The position numbers and the translations under genes are program-made. The notes beneath the pieces are model-generated. The model ran no database searches, was not told where the DNA came from, and saw only the letters and a list, made by a program, of their open reading frames with translations. A stretch of DNA of 34,976 nucleotides from Phascolarctobacterium succinatutens CAG:287. Lineage in GTDB: Bacteria; Bacillota; Negativicutes; Acidaminococcales; Acidaminococcaceae. The stretch lies in contig NZ_FR892816.1 in NCBI RefSeq assembly GCF_000434895.1, positions 1 to 34,976 of the forward strand, given 5' to 3'. Positions 8,001 through 15,700 of the stretch are shown in pieces. Numbering within the stretch: the stretch's first letter is position 1; every line of letters starts with the position of its first letter.

Positions 8001-8315
8001 GCAGGCATTATCAGCCTTATCAGGCGCTATATGCTGGGAACGGAGCTGGTGAGCAAAAACTCGCAGCTGAGCCGTGCCTTTGACAAGCTGAACAAAAACC
8101 ACAAATTTACGCCTGCCCAGCAGAAGTGGCTGGATATTATCCGCAGCTATATGCAGCAGCAGGATATTTTGAGCGTGGAGGCTTTTAAGGAGGACAAACG
8201 ATTGCAGCGCTTGGGCGGTTATGCGCGGGCACAAAAAATATTCGCCAACGATTTGGATAATATCGTGAGCGAATTCAACGGTTATTTATATGAAGATGGA
8301 GGCAAAACTGCGTGA
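5040..8315 (+). CDS. hsdR: Type I restriction enzyme R subunit HsdR
   Basis: HsdR is the translocating and cleaving subunit of a type I restriction complex. It pumps DNA with ATP and cuts it away from the recognition site. The product is 1091 residues from ATG 5040 (AAAGGAGG at 5024-5031). In order it shows an N-terminal helical domain of DUF4145 type (about 1-130), a charged linker, and an HSDR_N nuclease domain with D249 and E263-A-K265 of the PD-(D/E)xK site. SF2 helicase motifs follow: Walker A ATGTGKT at about 406-412, DEAH at 512-515, LTATPA, and the C-terminal helicase lobe with EQMLGRATRR. The C-terminal region resembles the EcoEI group. All catalytic motifs are intact. Its last 4 bases overlap hsdM. 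Confidence 0.95.
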   Translation: MASGFSFLRTQFPGLEKTGEFAERYLYSDSNSCLFKLGLLCEDIVNKMFDFDNIAMPYQMKDTLVNKIRLLENEEYITEDLARIMHRLRLGGNEARHEGTDSLQKAKLLLSQAYSLCEWFMQVYGDYSYQHQEYHLPAEQAEAAFVETAKDKAEEARLRKQDNEKAQQAVPVPHKERSQANLQAANRRPKTEAETRCLIDEQLRQVGWEADTTVLRYSKGCRPVKGRNLAIAEWPTDKVPGNEEKGYADYALFIGTELVGFIEAKKWDTDISSVISYQCKDYARAVRKCDAEYLLGQWQDFKVPFVFAANGRPYVQQLQVKSGIWFADLRQSGNMPRAMAGWPSPLGLKEMLQENTAEGNAALDALPYDFLQDENGLHLRDYQLKAVQAVDNAVRCGKRTALLAMATGTGKTRTVLGMIYRFLKAKRFKRILFLVDRNALGVQAQDVFKEVKLESLQTLDQIYNIKELTDKLIDAETAVHVATVQGMMKRIMYAESEERIPAVSDYDLIIIDEAHRGYILDKEMAEAEQLYRDQRDYQSKYRYVLDYFNAVKIALTATPALQTTEIFGEPVYTYTYREAVLDGYLIDHDAPHQLTTKLSEQGIQLKKGDTVKYINKQTGELDTAYLDDDVDFDVDQFNRKVIVPEFNRAVLAEIAKNLYPDAPETYGKTLIYAATDTHADMIVSILQELYAKDNLDSDAIMKITGSVANGDQKKIQEKIKRFKNERFPSIVVTVDLLTTGIDVPEITTLVFMRCVKSRILFEQMLGRATRRCDKIGKDHFEIYDPVGVYNSLQPVVTMPAVANPQISVQDLLKQLDEAEAAEAITDIAKQVALKLRRKVNKLDEQTKKEFVLATGKDVAAFAGELQQADAAKAKELLLQHKEALEQLEKYRAGGNMGGMIYDGKDELTGHTRGYGAHKTKPGDYLNDFAAYLKSHANEIAALHIICTRPKDLTKAQLKELLLTLDANGFTALQLNDAYSEYTNSTMVAGIISLIRRYMLGTELVSKNSQLSRAFDKLNKNHKFTPAQQKWLDIIRSYMQQQDILSVEAFKEDKRLQRLGGYARAQKIFANDLDNIVSEFNGYLYEDGGKTA

Positions 8316-9724
8316 ATACACAGGAGATTGTAGCAAAGCTCTGGAATTTGTGTAATGTGCTGCGAGATGACGGCATTACTTATCATCAGTACGTTACGGA
8401 GCTGACATATATTTTATTTTTGAAAATGGCCAAGGAAACAGGCAGCGAGGAAAATATCCCGGAGGGCTATCGCTGGGATGATTTGCTGGCGCGCAAGGGA
8501 TTGGAGCTGAAGAGCTTTTACAAAGAGCTGCTTGATTACCTGGGCGAGCGGTGCACGGGACGCATTCAGGAGATTTACAAGGGCGCGGCGACGAACATCG
8601 ACGAGCCGAAGAACCTGGAAAAGATTATCAGGACGATTGACGAGCTGGACTGGTTCAGCGCGAAGGAGGAGGGCCTGGGTAATCTTTACGAGGGACTGCT
8701 GGAGAAAAACGCTAACGAAAAGAAGAGCGGCGCAGGGCAGTATTTTACGCCGCGTGTGCTGATTGACGTAATGACGCGCCTTGCGGCTCCCAAGGCCGGC
8801 GAGCGCTGCAACGATCCTGCTTGCGGTACCTTTGGCTTTATGATTGCGGCAAGCAATTTTGTGCGTGAGCAGACGAACGATTTCTTTGATTTGGATGAGG
8901 AAACGGCGGAGTTTGAATATACGCAGGCCTTCACCGGCTGCGAGCTGGTGCATGATACGCACCGCTTGGCGCTGATGAACGCCATGCTGCATGACATCCA
9001 GAGCAAAATTATTTTGGGTGATACGCTTTCCAACGTGGGCAAGGAGATGCAGGGCTATGACGTGGTGCTGACAAACCCGCCCTTCGGTACGAAAAAAGGC
9101 GGCGAGCGTGCAACGCGTGACGACTTTACTTATCCCACGAGCAACAAGCAGCTGAACTTCCTGCAGCACATTTACCGCAGCCTGAAGGCTGACGGCAAGG
9201 CGCGCGCTGCCGTGGTACTGCCGGACAATGTGCTTTTTGCCGACGGTGACGGCGAAAGGATTCGTGTCGACTTGATGGATAAGTGCAATCTGCACACTAT
9301 TCTGCGCTTGCCGACGGGTATTTTTTACGCGCAGGGTGTCAAGACCAATGTACTCTTCTTTACGCGCGAAAAAACGGATAAGGACAGCACCAAGGCCGTG
9401 TGGTTTTATGATTTGCGCACCAACATGCCGTCCTTCGGCAAGATGAACCCGCTGAAGGCGAGCGACTTTGCCGGTTTTGAGGCGGCCTACGGCGCGGAGG
9501 ACAGAAGCAAGGTGGCAGACGAGCGCTGGCAGTGCTTTACGCGTGAGGAAATTGCGCAGAAGGGCAACAGTCTGGACCTTGGCCTGATTAAGGATGACAG
9601 CGTGCTGGATTACGAGGATTTGCCGGACCCGGCGGAAAGCGCGGCAGAGGCTGCGGAAAAGCTGGCGGAGGCCGGGGATTTGCTGCAGAGTGTGGCGCAG
9701 GAGCTGAGGAGCTTGCAAAGATAA
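8312..9724 (+). CDS. hsdM: Type I restriction-modification DNA methyltransferase HsdM
   Basis: HsdM is the N6-adenine methyltransferase subunit. With HsdS it protects host sites, and it is required for restriction. The protein is 470 residues, with an N-terminal helical HsdM_N domain, a SAM-binding motif DPACGT (168-173; the usual second G is replaced, giving GTFGF) and the catalytic NPPF (255-258). AGQYFTPR, typical of the family, precedes the SAM motif. It starts with GTG at 8312 in a GTGA overlap with the hsdR stop, implying translational coupling. Unusually, hsdS does not follow directly. A 578-base gap holds a dispersed repeat and a small toxin/antitoxin locus. Confidence 0.95.
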   Translation: MNTQEIVAKLWNLCNVLRDDGITYHQYVTELTYILFLKMAKETGSEENIPEGYRWDDLLARKGLELKSFYKELLDYLGERCTGRIQEIYKGAATNIDEPKNLEKIIRTIDELDWFSAKEEGLGNLYEGLLEKNANEKKSGAGQYFTPRVLIDVMTRLAAPKAGERCNDPACGTFGFMIAASNFVREQTNDFFDLDEETAEFEYTQAFTGCELVHDTHRLALMNAMLHDIQSKIILGDTLSNVGKEMQGYDVVLTNPPFGTKKGGERATRDDFTYPTSNKQLNFLQHIYRSLKADGKARAAVVLPDNVLFADGDGERIRVDLMDKCNLHTILRLPTGIFYAQGVKTNVLFFTREKTDKDSTKAVWFYDLRTNMPSFGKMNPLKASDFAGFEAAYGAEDRSKVADERWQCFTREEIAQKGNSLDLGLIKDDSVLDYEDLPDPAESAAEAAEKLAEAGDLLQSVAQELRSLQR

Positions 9725-9760
9725 AAGTAGAGATTGAAGGATGAAGGAAGAAAGAGAAGA

Positions 9761-9927
9761 GCCTCTCCTTGGGGAGACAAGGTGAATTGCCCGTAGGGCA
9801 AGAGAAGGCGCCCTGGGGCGGGTGGCATCGCCTAGCGATGACGGAGAGGGGTTCACTATAAGAAAGCATAAAGACAGCAGACCCCTCTCAGTCGCCCTGC
9901 GGGCGCCAGCTCCCCCCGAGGAGAGGC
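9761..9927. repeat. Dispersed palindromic repeat, about 167 bp
   Basis: The ends are complementary (GCCTCTCCTTGGGG at 9761 against CCCCGAGGAGAGGC at 9914-9927, one mismatch). About 90 bases of the left half are nearly identical to the repeat at 32537-32697, including the hairpins TTGCCCGTAGGGCAA and CATCGCCTAGCGATG. The right half contains CAGTCGCCCTGCGGGCG. No coding capacity is seen. Located between hsdM and the toxin/antitoxin locus. Confidence 0.8.
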
Positions 9928-9955
9928 TTTCCTGCATCCTGCACAAATCCAAAAC

Positions 9956-9984
9956 TTGCAAAGCTATGAATTGTGTGGTATATT
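9956..9984 (+). promoter_or_regulatory. Promoter of antitoxin RNA A
   Basis: TTGCAA (9956-9961), a 17-bp spacer and TATATT (9979-9984). The same promoter, including much of the spacer, recurs at 17627-17655 and 17780-17808. Confidence 0.75.
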
Positions 9985-9990
9985 AGACAT

Positions 9991-10084
9991 AGAAAAAGAC
10001 AACCGCCCACAAGGTGGGTTGCCTGAGTAACAAAGTTTTAGAAAGCCACTTCTTTACCCGCAAAGTGTAGGAGTGGTTTTCTTA
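9991..10084 (+). ncRNA. Antitoxin-type small RNA A
   Basis: The predicted RNA of about 94 bases runs from the promoter at 9956 to an intrinsic terminator. It begins with a hairpin (GACAACCG...GTGGGTTGCC) and ends with 10042-10050 pairing with 10072-10080 before TTTTC. It converges on the minus-strand toxin gene at 10093-10179, and the terminator hairpin also works on the other strand, so the 3' ends of both RNAs overlap. The role as type I antitoxin is inferred from this layout and from two further copies with the same plan. The exact ends are predictions. Confidence 0.65.
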
Positions 10085-10092
10085 TGTCTGGG

Positions 10093-10179
10093 TTATTTAC
10101 AATATTGAAAAATAAATGTAAGTAATGCCAGAATGAACATTCCGAAGAGCATTAAGTCTTGGAAGGAATAGTTCTTCAT
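10093..10179 (-). CDS. Small hydrophobic toxin-like peptide A (putative holin-like toxin type)
   Basis: The 28-residue peptide starts MKNYSFQDLMLFGMFILALL and ends in TFIFQYCK. It is a single membrane helix after a short polar start. The pattern SFQDLM.FG.FI.ALLTFIF is shared with the peptide at 17922-18005 and resembles the putative holin-like toxin family, related in style to TxpA/BsrG peptides of Bacillus. GAGGTGAT precedes the ATG, and a small hairpin lies immediately upstream of that site. It is transcribed against hsdR, hsdM and hsdS, within the gap between hsdM and hsdS. Toxicity is an inference from size, hydrophobicity and the convergent antisense RNA. Confidence 0.75.
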   Translation of the reverse strand: MKNYSFQDLMLFGMFILALLTFIFQYCK

Positions 10180-10231
10180 AAGCATCACCTCGATTCCTGA
10201 GGAATTAAGGCAACACCATCCTACAACACGG

Positions 10232-10261
10232 TTGTCAAAAACATTTTATCATAAATTATAC
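10232..10261 (+). promoter_or_regulatory. Possible promoter of hsdS
   Basis: TTGTCA (10232-10237), an 18-bp spacer and TTATAC (10256-10261) lie 42 bases before hsdS. It overlaps the toxin A promoter on the other strand, so the two could interfere. This would let hsdS be transcribed despite the insert after hsdM. Confidence 0.45.
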
Positions 10262-10271
10262 ATTAAAGCAA
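10243..10271 (-). promoter_or_regulatory. Promoter of toxin A
   Basis: On the minus strand, TTGCTT (10271-10266), a 17-bp spacer and TAAAAT (10248-10243). The same arrangement with the same -10 occurs before toxin C at 18069-18097. The transcript would start with a GACAACCG...GTGTTGCC leader hairpin. Confidence 0.65.
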
Positions 10272-10302
10272 TAACACGTTTGCTTATAAAGGAGAGCTGG
10301 CA

Positions 10303-11706
10303 ATGCCAAAGAAAAAGACAGCATTGACAATAGAAGAACGCTTGCAGCAGGCGCTGGTGCCTGCGGAGGAACAGCCTTATGAGGTGCCGGAGAATTGGGT
10401 GTGGGTTAGGCTTGGGAATTTCATAGATTTATTACGTGGAGTTTCCTATAAAAAGCATGATGTTCACAATGAAAAAATGGAGAATGATTGCTTGATTTTA
10501 AGAGGAGGAAACATAATAGAGGGTGGTTTAGATTTAAACGCTGATAATGTATATGTTGACAAATCTTTAGTTTCAGAAGCTCAGTTGATACGAAAAAATG
10601 ATATAATTATAGTTTCTTCGACTGGTAGTGTAAAAGTTATAGGAAGAGCGGGCTTAGCATTTTATGATTATAATGATGTTGCATTTGGTGCTTTTTTGAC
10701 TTTAGCAAGGCCAAAGAACGGATGTAACAAAAGTTTTGTTGATTTATTTTTTCAAAGTTTCTTATATAGGCAGAGTATAAGAGAATTGGCTAGTGGAGTT
10801 AATATCAACAATATACGTTCTGAGTATATTACAAATATGACTTTCCCTCTCCCTCCACTCTCCGAACAGCAACGAATTGTCGAGCATATCGAAGAGCTTT
10901 TCGCCAAGCTCGATGAAGCAAAGGAGCGACTGCAGGAGGTTGCCGACAGCTTTGCCGTGCGTAAGGCAGCAATTCTGCACAAGGCGTTTACGGGCGAGCT
11001 GACAAAGCCGTGGCGTCGGGAAAACGGCGTGAGCGATGAAAGTTGGGAAGAAAAATTTGTCAAAGATATTTGCAATGATATAAAAGTAGGAATAGTAATC
11101 AAACCTTCACAGTATTATACGGATCAAAAAAATGGTGTGGCGGCGTTTAGGTCTGCAAATGTTAGAGAATCTTATATAGAAGATAAAGATTGGGTTTACC
11201 TTAATAAAAATGGTCAAGATACTAATAAGAGAAGCGAAGTTCATACAGGTGATGTATTGATAGTTCGTTCAGGAAATCCTGGTACAGCATGTGTTGTTAC
11301 TGAAAAGTATGACGGGTTTAATGCGATAGATATATTGATTGCAGTACCTGATTCAAAGAAAGTAACTTCTGAATTTTTGTGTGCTTATACAAATTCTCCT
11401 GCGTGCAAAACGCTTATCTCTAACAATAAAAGAGGTATGGCATTAGCTCACTTTAACGTTGGCGGATATTCTCAATTACCTATTTCTCTCCCATCTCTCC
11501 CCGAACAGCACGAAATCGTGCGCCTCATCGACGAGCTGCTGGCACGCGAGCGCGCAGCACAGCAGGCAGCGGAGCAGGCCTTGGTAAGCATCGACCTGAT
11601 GAAGAAATCCATCCTGGCGCGTGCCTTCCGCGGTGAGCTGGGCACGAACAAAGCGAGCGAAGCGAGCGCTCTGGAGCTTTTGCGGCAGGTGCTGGCGGAA
11701 GGCTGA
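10303..11706 (+). CDS. hsdS: Type I restriction enzyme specificity subunit HsdS
   Basis: HsdS recognises the bipartite DNA site for the HsdRMS complex. The 467-residue protein has the expected two halves: a first target-recognition domain (about 25-180), a conserved helical spacer starting PLPPLSEQQRIVEHIEELFAK at residue 182, a second target-recognition domain (about 250-390) and a second spacer starting at S395 (SLPSLPEQHEIVRLIDELLA). Both recognition domains are clearly AT-richer than the spacers and neighbouring genes, a usual sign of domain exchange. ATG 10303 has GGAGAG upstream. No second hsdS or invertase gene is present in the window, so inversion-type switching is not supported. Confidence 0.94.
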   Translation: MPKKKTALTIEERLQQALVPAEEQPYEVPENWVWVRLGNFIDLLRGVSYKKHDVHNEKMENDCLILRGGNIIEGGLDLNADNVYVDKSLVSEAQLIRKNDIIIVSSTGSVKVIGRAGLAFYDYNDVAFGAFLTLARPKNGCNKSFVDLFFQSFLYRQSIRELASGVNINNIRSEYITNMTFPLPPLSEQQRIVEHIEELFAKLDEAKERLQEVADSFAVRKAAILHKAFTGELTKPWRRENGVSDESWEEKFVKDICNDIKVGIVIKPSQYYTDQKNGVAAFRSANVRESYIEDKDWVYLNKNGQDTNKRSEVHTGDVLIVRSGNPGTACVVTEKYDGFNAIDILIAVPDSKKVTSEFLCAYTNSPACKTLISNNKRGMALAHFNVGGYSQLPISLPSLPEQHEIVRLIDELLARERAAQQAAEQALVSIDLMKKSILARAFRGELGTNKASEASALELLRQVLAEG

Positions 11707-11751
11707 GCATAAGCAAAGAAGAGCATGTTATTATAGGAAAAGAGTGATATT

Positions 11752-12453
11752 ATGCGTATTGTGGCTTGTGATGATGATGTAAGCGAGCTGGAAGAGCTTA
11801 AACAGCAACTGCAGGAAATAGGCAGGAAGTATCAGCTGCTTTTGGATATACGTACATTTACTGAAGGGGAGCAGTGCTGTGAATACTTGTGTTTAAATAG
11901 CGCTGACATTGTCTTTATGGATATCTATTTGAAGCCTGGTAATGGCGTGGAGTTTGTGCGGCGTTTGCGCCAGCACAGGCTTAACTTTAAGCTGGTCTTT
12001 CTTACTTCGAGTAATGACTTTGCCATTGAAAGCTATGAGCTGGATGCGGCGTACTATTTGCTGAAGCCTTTGCAGCCGGAAAGGCTGGAGCAGGCGCTGC
12101 AGCGCTGCGGTGTTTTTGACAAGGAAGAGTATGTTACTTTTGATACTGCGGTGGAGAGGGTAAAGCTAAAGCCTAAGGACATTATCGTTGTAGAGGTGCA
12201 GGATAAATACTGCTATATTCACACAGCACAACGCACCTATAAGGTGTACAGCTCCATCAACAAGGTGCGGGAAAAGCTGACGCAGGATTATTTTCTGCTT
12301 ACCTATCGCAGCGTGCTGATTAACATGCATTATGTAGAGGGTGTCTACAGCAATTATTTTTTGCTGGGCAATGGCTTTAAGGCACCCATCAGGGTGCGCG
12401 ACAGCGCAGCTGTGCGCAACGCCTATATGCAGTGGGCGTTGCTGCAGGATTAA
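11752..12453 (+). CDS. LytTR family response regulator (orphan)
   Basis: This is a cytoplasmic two-component DNA-binding regulator of 233 residues. The receiver domain (about 1-120) has the acidic pocket D7-D8-D9, phospho-acceptor D57 (VFMDIY), T85 and K105 (LLKPL). A LytTR DNA-binding domain (about 130-230) follows, with VEVQDKYCYIHT and YRSVLINMHYVEGV typical of AgrA/LytR/VirR relatives. No histidine kinase gene is nearby, so its partner must lie elsewhere. It stands alone between hsdS and the adhesin, with its own terminator. LytTR proteins bind pairs of short direct repeats, and one such pair lies just upstream of the adhesin promoter (12636-12668), so control of the adhesin is a reasonable hypothesis. 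Confidence 0.9.
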   Translation: MRIVACDDDVSELEELKQQLQEIGRKYQLLLDIRTFTEGEQCCEYLCLNSADIVFMDIYLKPGNGVEFVRRLRQHRLNFKLVFLTSSNDFAIESYELDAAYYLLKPLQPERLEQALQRCGVFDKEEYVTFDTAVERVKLKPKDIIVVEVQDKYCYIHTAQRTYKVYSSINKVREKLTQDYFLLTYRSVLINMHYVEGVYSNYFLLGNGFKAPIRVRDSAAVRNAYMQWALLQD

Positions 12454-12477
12454 GGATACTTTGTTATAAAAAAATGG

Positions 12478-12519
12478 AACCTCCGTTACGGTCATGAAGG
12501 CCGTTGCGGAGGTTTTTTT
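12478..12519 (+). terminator. Terminator of the LytTR regulator gene
   Basis: AACCTCCG pairs with CGGAGGTT (12478-12485 with 12507-12514), with an inner stem CGGTC/GGCCG, followed by seven T. Confidence 0.85.
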
Positions 12520-12520
12520 A

Positions 12521-12566
12521 GTGATTAGTGGTTAGTGTGTAGTGGATAGTGATTAGTTTTTAGTGG
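12521..12566. repeat. Degenerate TAGTG-rich tandem repeat
   Basis: About six imperfect copies of a 6-8 base unit (GTGATTAGTGGTTAGTGTG...) directly follow the terminator. No gene or promoter is visible in it. The rest of the gap up to the adhesin holds a direct repeat, a promoter and a leader, described separately. Confidence 0.55.
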
Positions 12567-12635
12567 GAAATGCTTTAACTATTGTTTTATTTGTTACAGT
12601 TTTGAACAAAAAATAATCAAGTAAAGTTGGCAAAA

Positions 12636-12668
12636 TGCGTTTTACGATGAGAATTTGCGCTTTACGAT
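12636..12668 (+). promoter_or_regulatory. Direct-repeat pair, candidate activator site of the adhesin promoter
   Basis: TGCGTTTTACGAT (12636-12648) is repeated as TGCGCTTTACGAT (12656-12668), 20 bases start to start, about two helical turns. The pair ends 8 bases before the -35 element at 12677. Short direct repeats spaced about two turns apart are the known form of LytTR operators, and a LytTR gene lies just upstream. The repeat itself only partly resembles the published LytTR consensus, so the link is inference. Confidence 0.45.
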
Positions 12669-12676
12669 ACAAGACG

Positions 12677-12704
12677 TTGAATTCACTGAATTTTATGAGA
12701 TAAT
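12677..12704 (+). promoter_or_regulatory. Probable promoter of the adhesin gene
   Basis: TTGAAT (12677-12682), a 16-bp spacer and GATAAT (12699-12704), giving a leader of about 90 bases. The imperfect elements fit a promoter that needs an activator. Confidence 0.5.
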
Positions 12705-12799
12705 GAGCATGATAAGAGTTGTGCGGAATGCGTCGGATGGTGATAGTTGCATAAGGCGCACGCATGGGTTTGTTTTATACTTTAAGGAGGATGATGATT

Positions 12800-15700
12800 A
12801 TGACTAGGAAAAAGAGTAATGTCAAGGCGTTGGCCCTTGCCGTAACGTGCGCAATTCTCGCGGGGGGGGGCATTGGTCTTGAACCGGTGTATGCTGCGGA
12901 TGTGACGCTGAGTTTGACCAATGGTGCGATTACAGCAGGAAGCGTTATCGGTACCATTAACGGTACAGTTGGCGGCACAGCTATTGCTGATGGAACTATT
13001 ACCGACGGTAGCCTTACGAACGGCAAGTTTAGCGGGACGGTTACTCTGACTGGCGATGATATTAAAACAGCAATTGAGGGTGTTGATATTTCCATGGCGA
13101 AGGTAGGCTCTGATGCTACCAGTGGTACTATCGAGAGTCTGGTCAAAAATGTTGGAGATAATAGTAATGCTATTCAGGCTGTCAATGGTCAGGTAACTAA
13201 TTTAGATAGTAAAGTAGAAGCTTATAATACTAACCTGAATACTAAGATTACTGAGCAAGTTAGTACACTTGATGCTAAGATTGATACCAAAGTAAATGCA
13301 TCTGATTTTTCAGCTTACCAGGTAAAAAATGATAAGGCCGTAGATACTTTGAAGTATAACACGCAAAAAATCGAATTCAAGAAAGATAATAAGGTTACGT
13401 CTGATAATGCTACTTATATAGATGGTATTACTCATGCTGGCGACGTAAGGCTGGCTAACGGCGAAGTAAGAGCAAAAAGCATAGTTCTTGAAGAAGAATT
13501 TGCTGGTGGCACTTCTGCGCAAGCAACACTGACTCGTGAAAGCATAGTAAATCTTCACGGCATGATTGACGGTGAAACTAAAATCAAAGTTGCTGATGGC
13601 TCTGAGGTTGGTGGCGTAACGTTTAACCAGGGTAAAGTTACTAATGTAGTAAGCATTAATGATAACTTGAAATTTGAGTCTGACGGAATTTATCTTAATA
13701 AAGGTGATCAAGCAAAACAAATAAAATTTAGCAATGACGGAAAAATCATCATCGGTACTTCCTCTAGTGCTTATGATACCGATGGTTTCTATGCTGGCGG
13801 TGATGATTACACTGAAGCAAAAGCAGCTATTGATGGTATTAATGGCAAAATTAAAGGTGCTAATGGTGCATTTGGCGTTGACGATAATGGCAATGTAACG
13901 ACAACCGGCGATATCAAGGGTAAGGATATTACTGCTAGTGGTAAGCTTACTGTAGATGGCGATGCAACTGTTGGTGGCAACCTTGGCGTAATTGGTGACA
14001 CTACATTGAAAGGCAAGCTGGACGTAACTGGTGACACTACATTGAAAGGCAAGCTGGACGTAACTGGTGACACCACATTGAAAGGCAAGCTGGATGTAAC
14101 TGGTGACACAACTGTAGGCGGCGATTTGACCGTAACAAAGAAGATCAAAGGTGAATCTTTGAATATTGGTTCTACTGGCAATGAATTTATTGTTGATGCA
14201 AATGGCAATACAACTGTTGGCGGCACTCTTGGTGTAACCGGCAAAACTACCTTGAAAGATGAGCTGCAGGTGGATAAAACAGCAACCTTCGGCATTGCGG
14301 TAGGTTCGAAGACTGTTATTAAGGGCGATCAGGTTGCAACCGGCAGAATTGAAACTGACGCTACTCAGGCAAGTAAAATTGGTGGAGTTACCCTTCACAA
14401 CGGTCAAATTACTGCTGAAGGTATGACCATTAATGGAACTATTGATCTGGAAAACCTGAAGGTTAAAAATGAACTGACTGTTGGGACTAATACTAAAATT
14501 ACTGAAGGCACATTGCAGCTTGGCACTGCCGAAGATAATAAGCTGACTGCTGAGAAGCTTGCTAATATTAATCAGACCATCAAGGCGAACAGGGTAATTG
14601 ATGCTACTTCTGCAACTATTGGCGGAGTAGAAATTAATGGTGGCAATGTAACAGCAACAGGCACTGTTCAAGGACAAACTATTTATGACGGAGTAGGCGC
14701 TAAGTTAGAGAATGGCAAGATTACTGCAAAAGAAGGTCAAATTGGTAATGTTACAATTAGCGCAGCCGGTGAGGTAACTGGTGTCAAGAGCATAGAAGCT
14801 AGTACCTTTAAGGTTGATGAAGATAACTACCTGAATAACAATGGTATTACTGCTAAAGGCGGCCACATTGGCGGAGCTGTTATCGATGCAACAACTTTAA
14901 CTGTTGGCGTTACGAAATTAGACGGTACTGAAGGCATTACCACTAATAAATTAAAGATTGGTGACATGGCCTTAACTGGTACAGGATTAAATACTGGCAC
15001 TAATGATTTCCAGGTTAATGGTGTTACCTTTAACCAAGGTAAAGTAACTGCTCAGGCTGACAAAGGCTTTGTTGCCGGCACCTCTTCCTTTAAAGAGGGC
15101 TCCTTAATTGTCGATGCAAATAACAAATTAGAAGCAACCAGTGGCTTAACCACTGAAAAAGCAACTGTTAATGGTACTTTGGATGTTACCGGTAAGGCTA
15201 CCTTTGGTACTGCCGGCAAGCAAACTACTATTGATGGCGATGCCGTTACAACTGATACTCTTAAAGCTAACAAGCTTATCTTAGGTGCTTCCGGTGATAC
15301 TACTGTTGAAGTTAATAAAGATGGTTCCCTGAAAGCAGCTGGCGGAAAGTTTGCAGTTGATAAGGATGGTGCATTGAAGGCAGCTAATGGTGCATTTAAT
15401 GTAGCTAAAGATGGTAAAACTACCTTTACTAAAGATGCTGATAATTTAAGCTCTATTAATGGTGGTAACATTTGGGCGAAAGCAACGGATATTGCTGACA
15501 ATACAAGCTCTGAATTGACTCACGATTATAAAGGCTTGCATATTAAAGGTAACAAGTCCGGTCAAAAATCTGCTTTTGATTTCGATACTGCTTCCGGCAT
15601 TGGCACCTTCACTGGTCAGGATAATTCGACTACTCAAATTAATGGTAGTGCAATTCGTTCGGAAAAGATCGATGGAACTGCTGGCAAGCTTGATGGCGAA

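Noticed and set aside
8414..9961. A 515-codon minus-strand open frame opposite hsdM
   Set aside because: Low-complexity basic translation, opposite an intact methyltransferase and starting in a repeat region.
10303..11706. Inversion-based phase variation of hsdS
   Set aside because: No second hsdS fragment, no inverted recognition-domain copy and no recombinase gene in the window.
12596..12631. Two 8-of-9 matches to a LytTR consensus (ACAGTTTTG and AAAGTTGGC)
   Set aside because: They are 27 bases apart start to start, not the roughly 21 expected, so the 12636/12656 pair is the better candidate.
13990..14110. CRISPR array
   Set aside because: The repeats are contiguous, in frame and coding; there are no spacers. 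No other CRISPR-like array or cas gene was seen, apart from the IS-borne tnpB.
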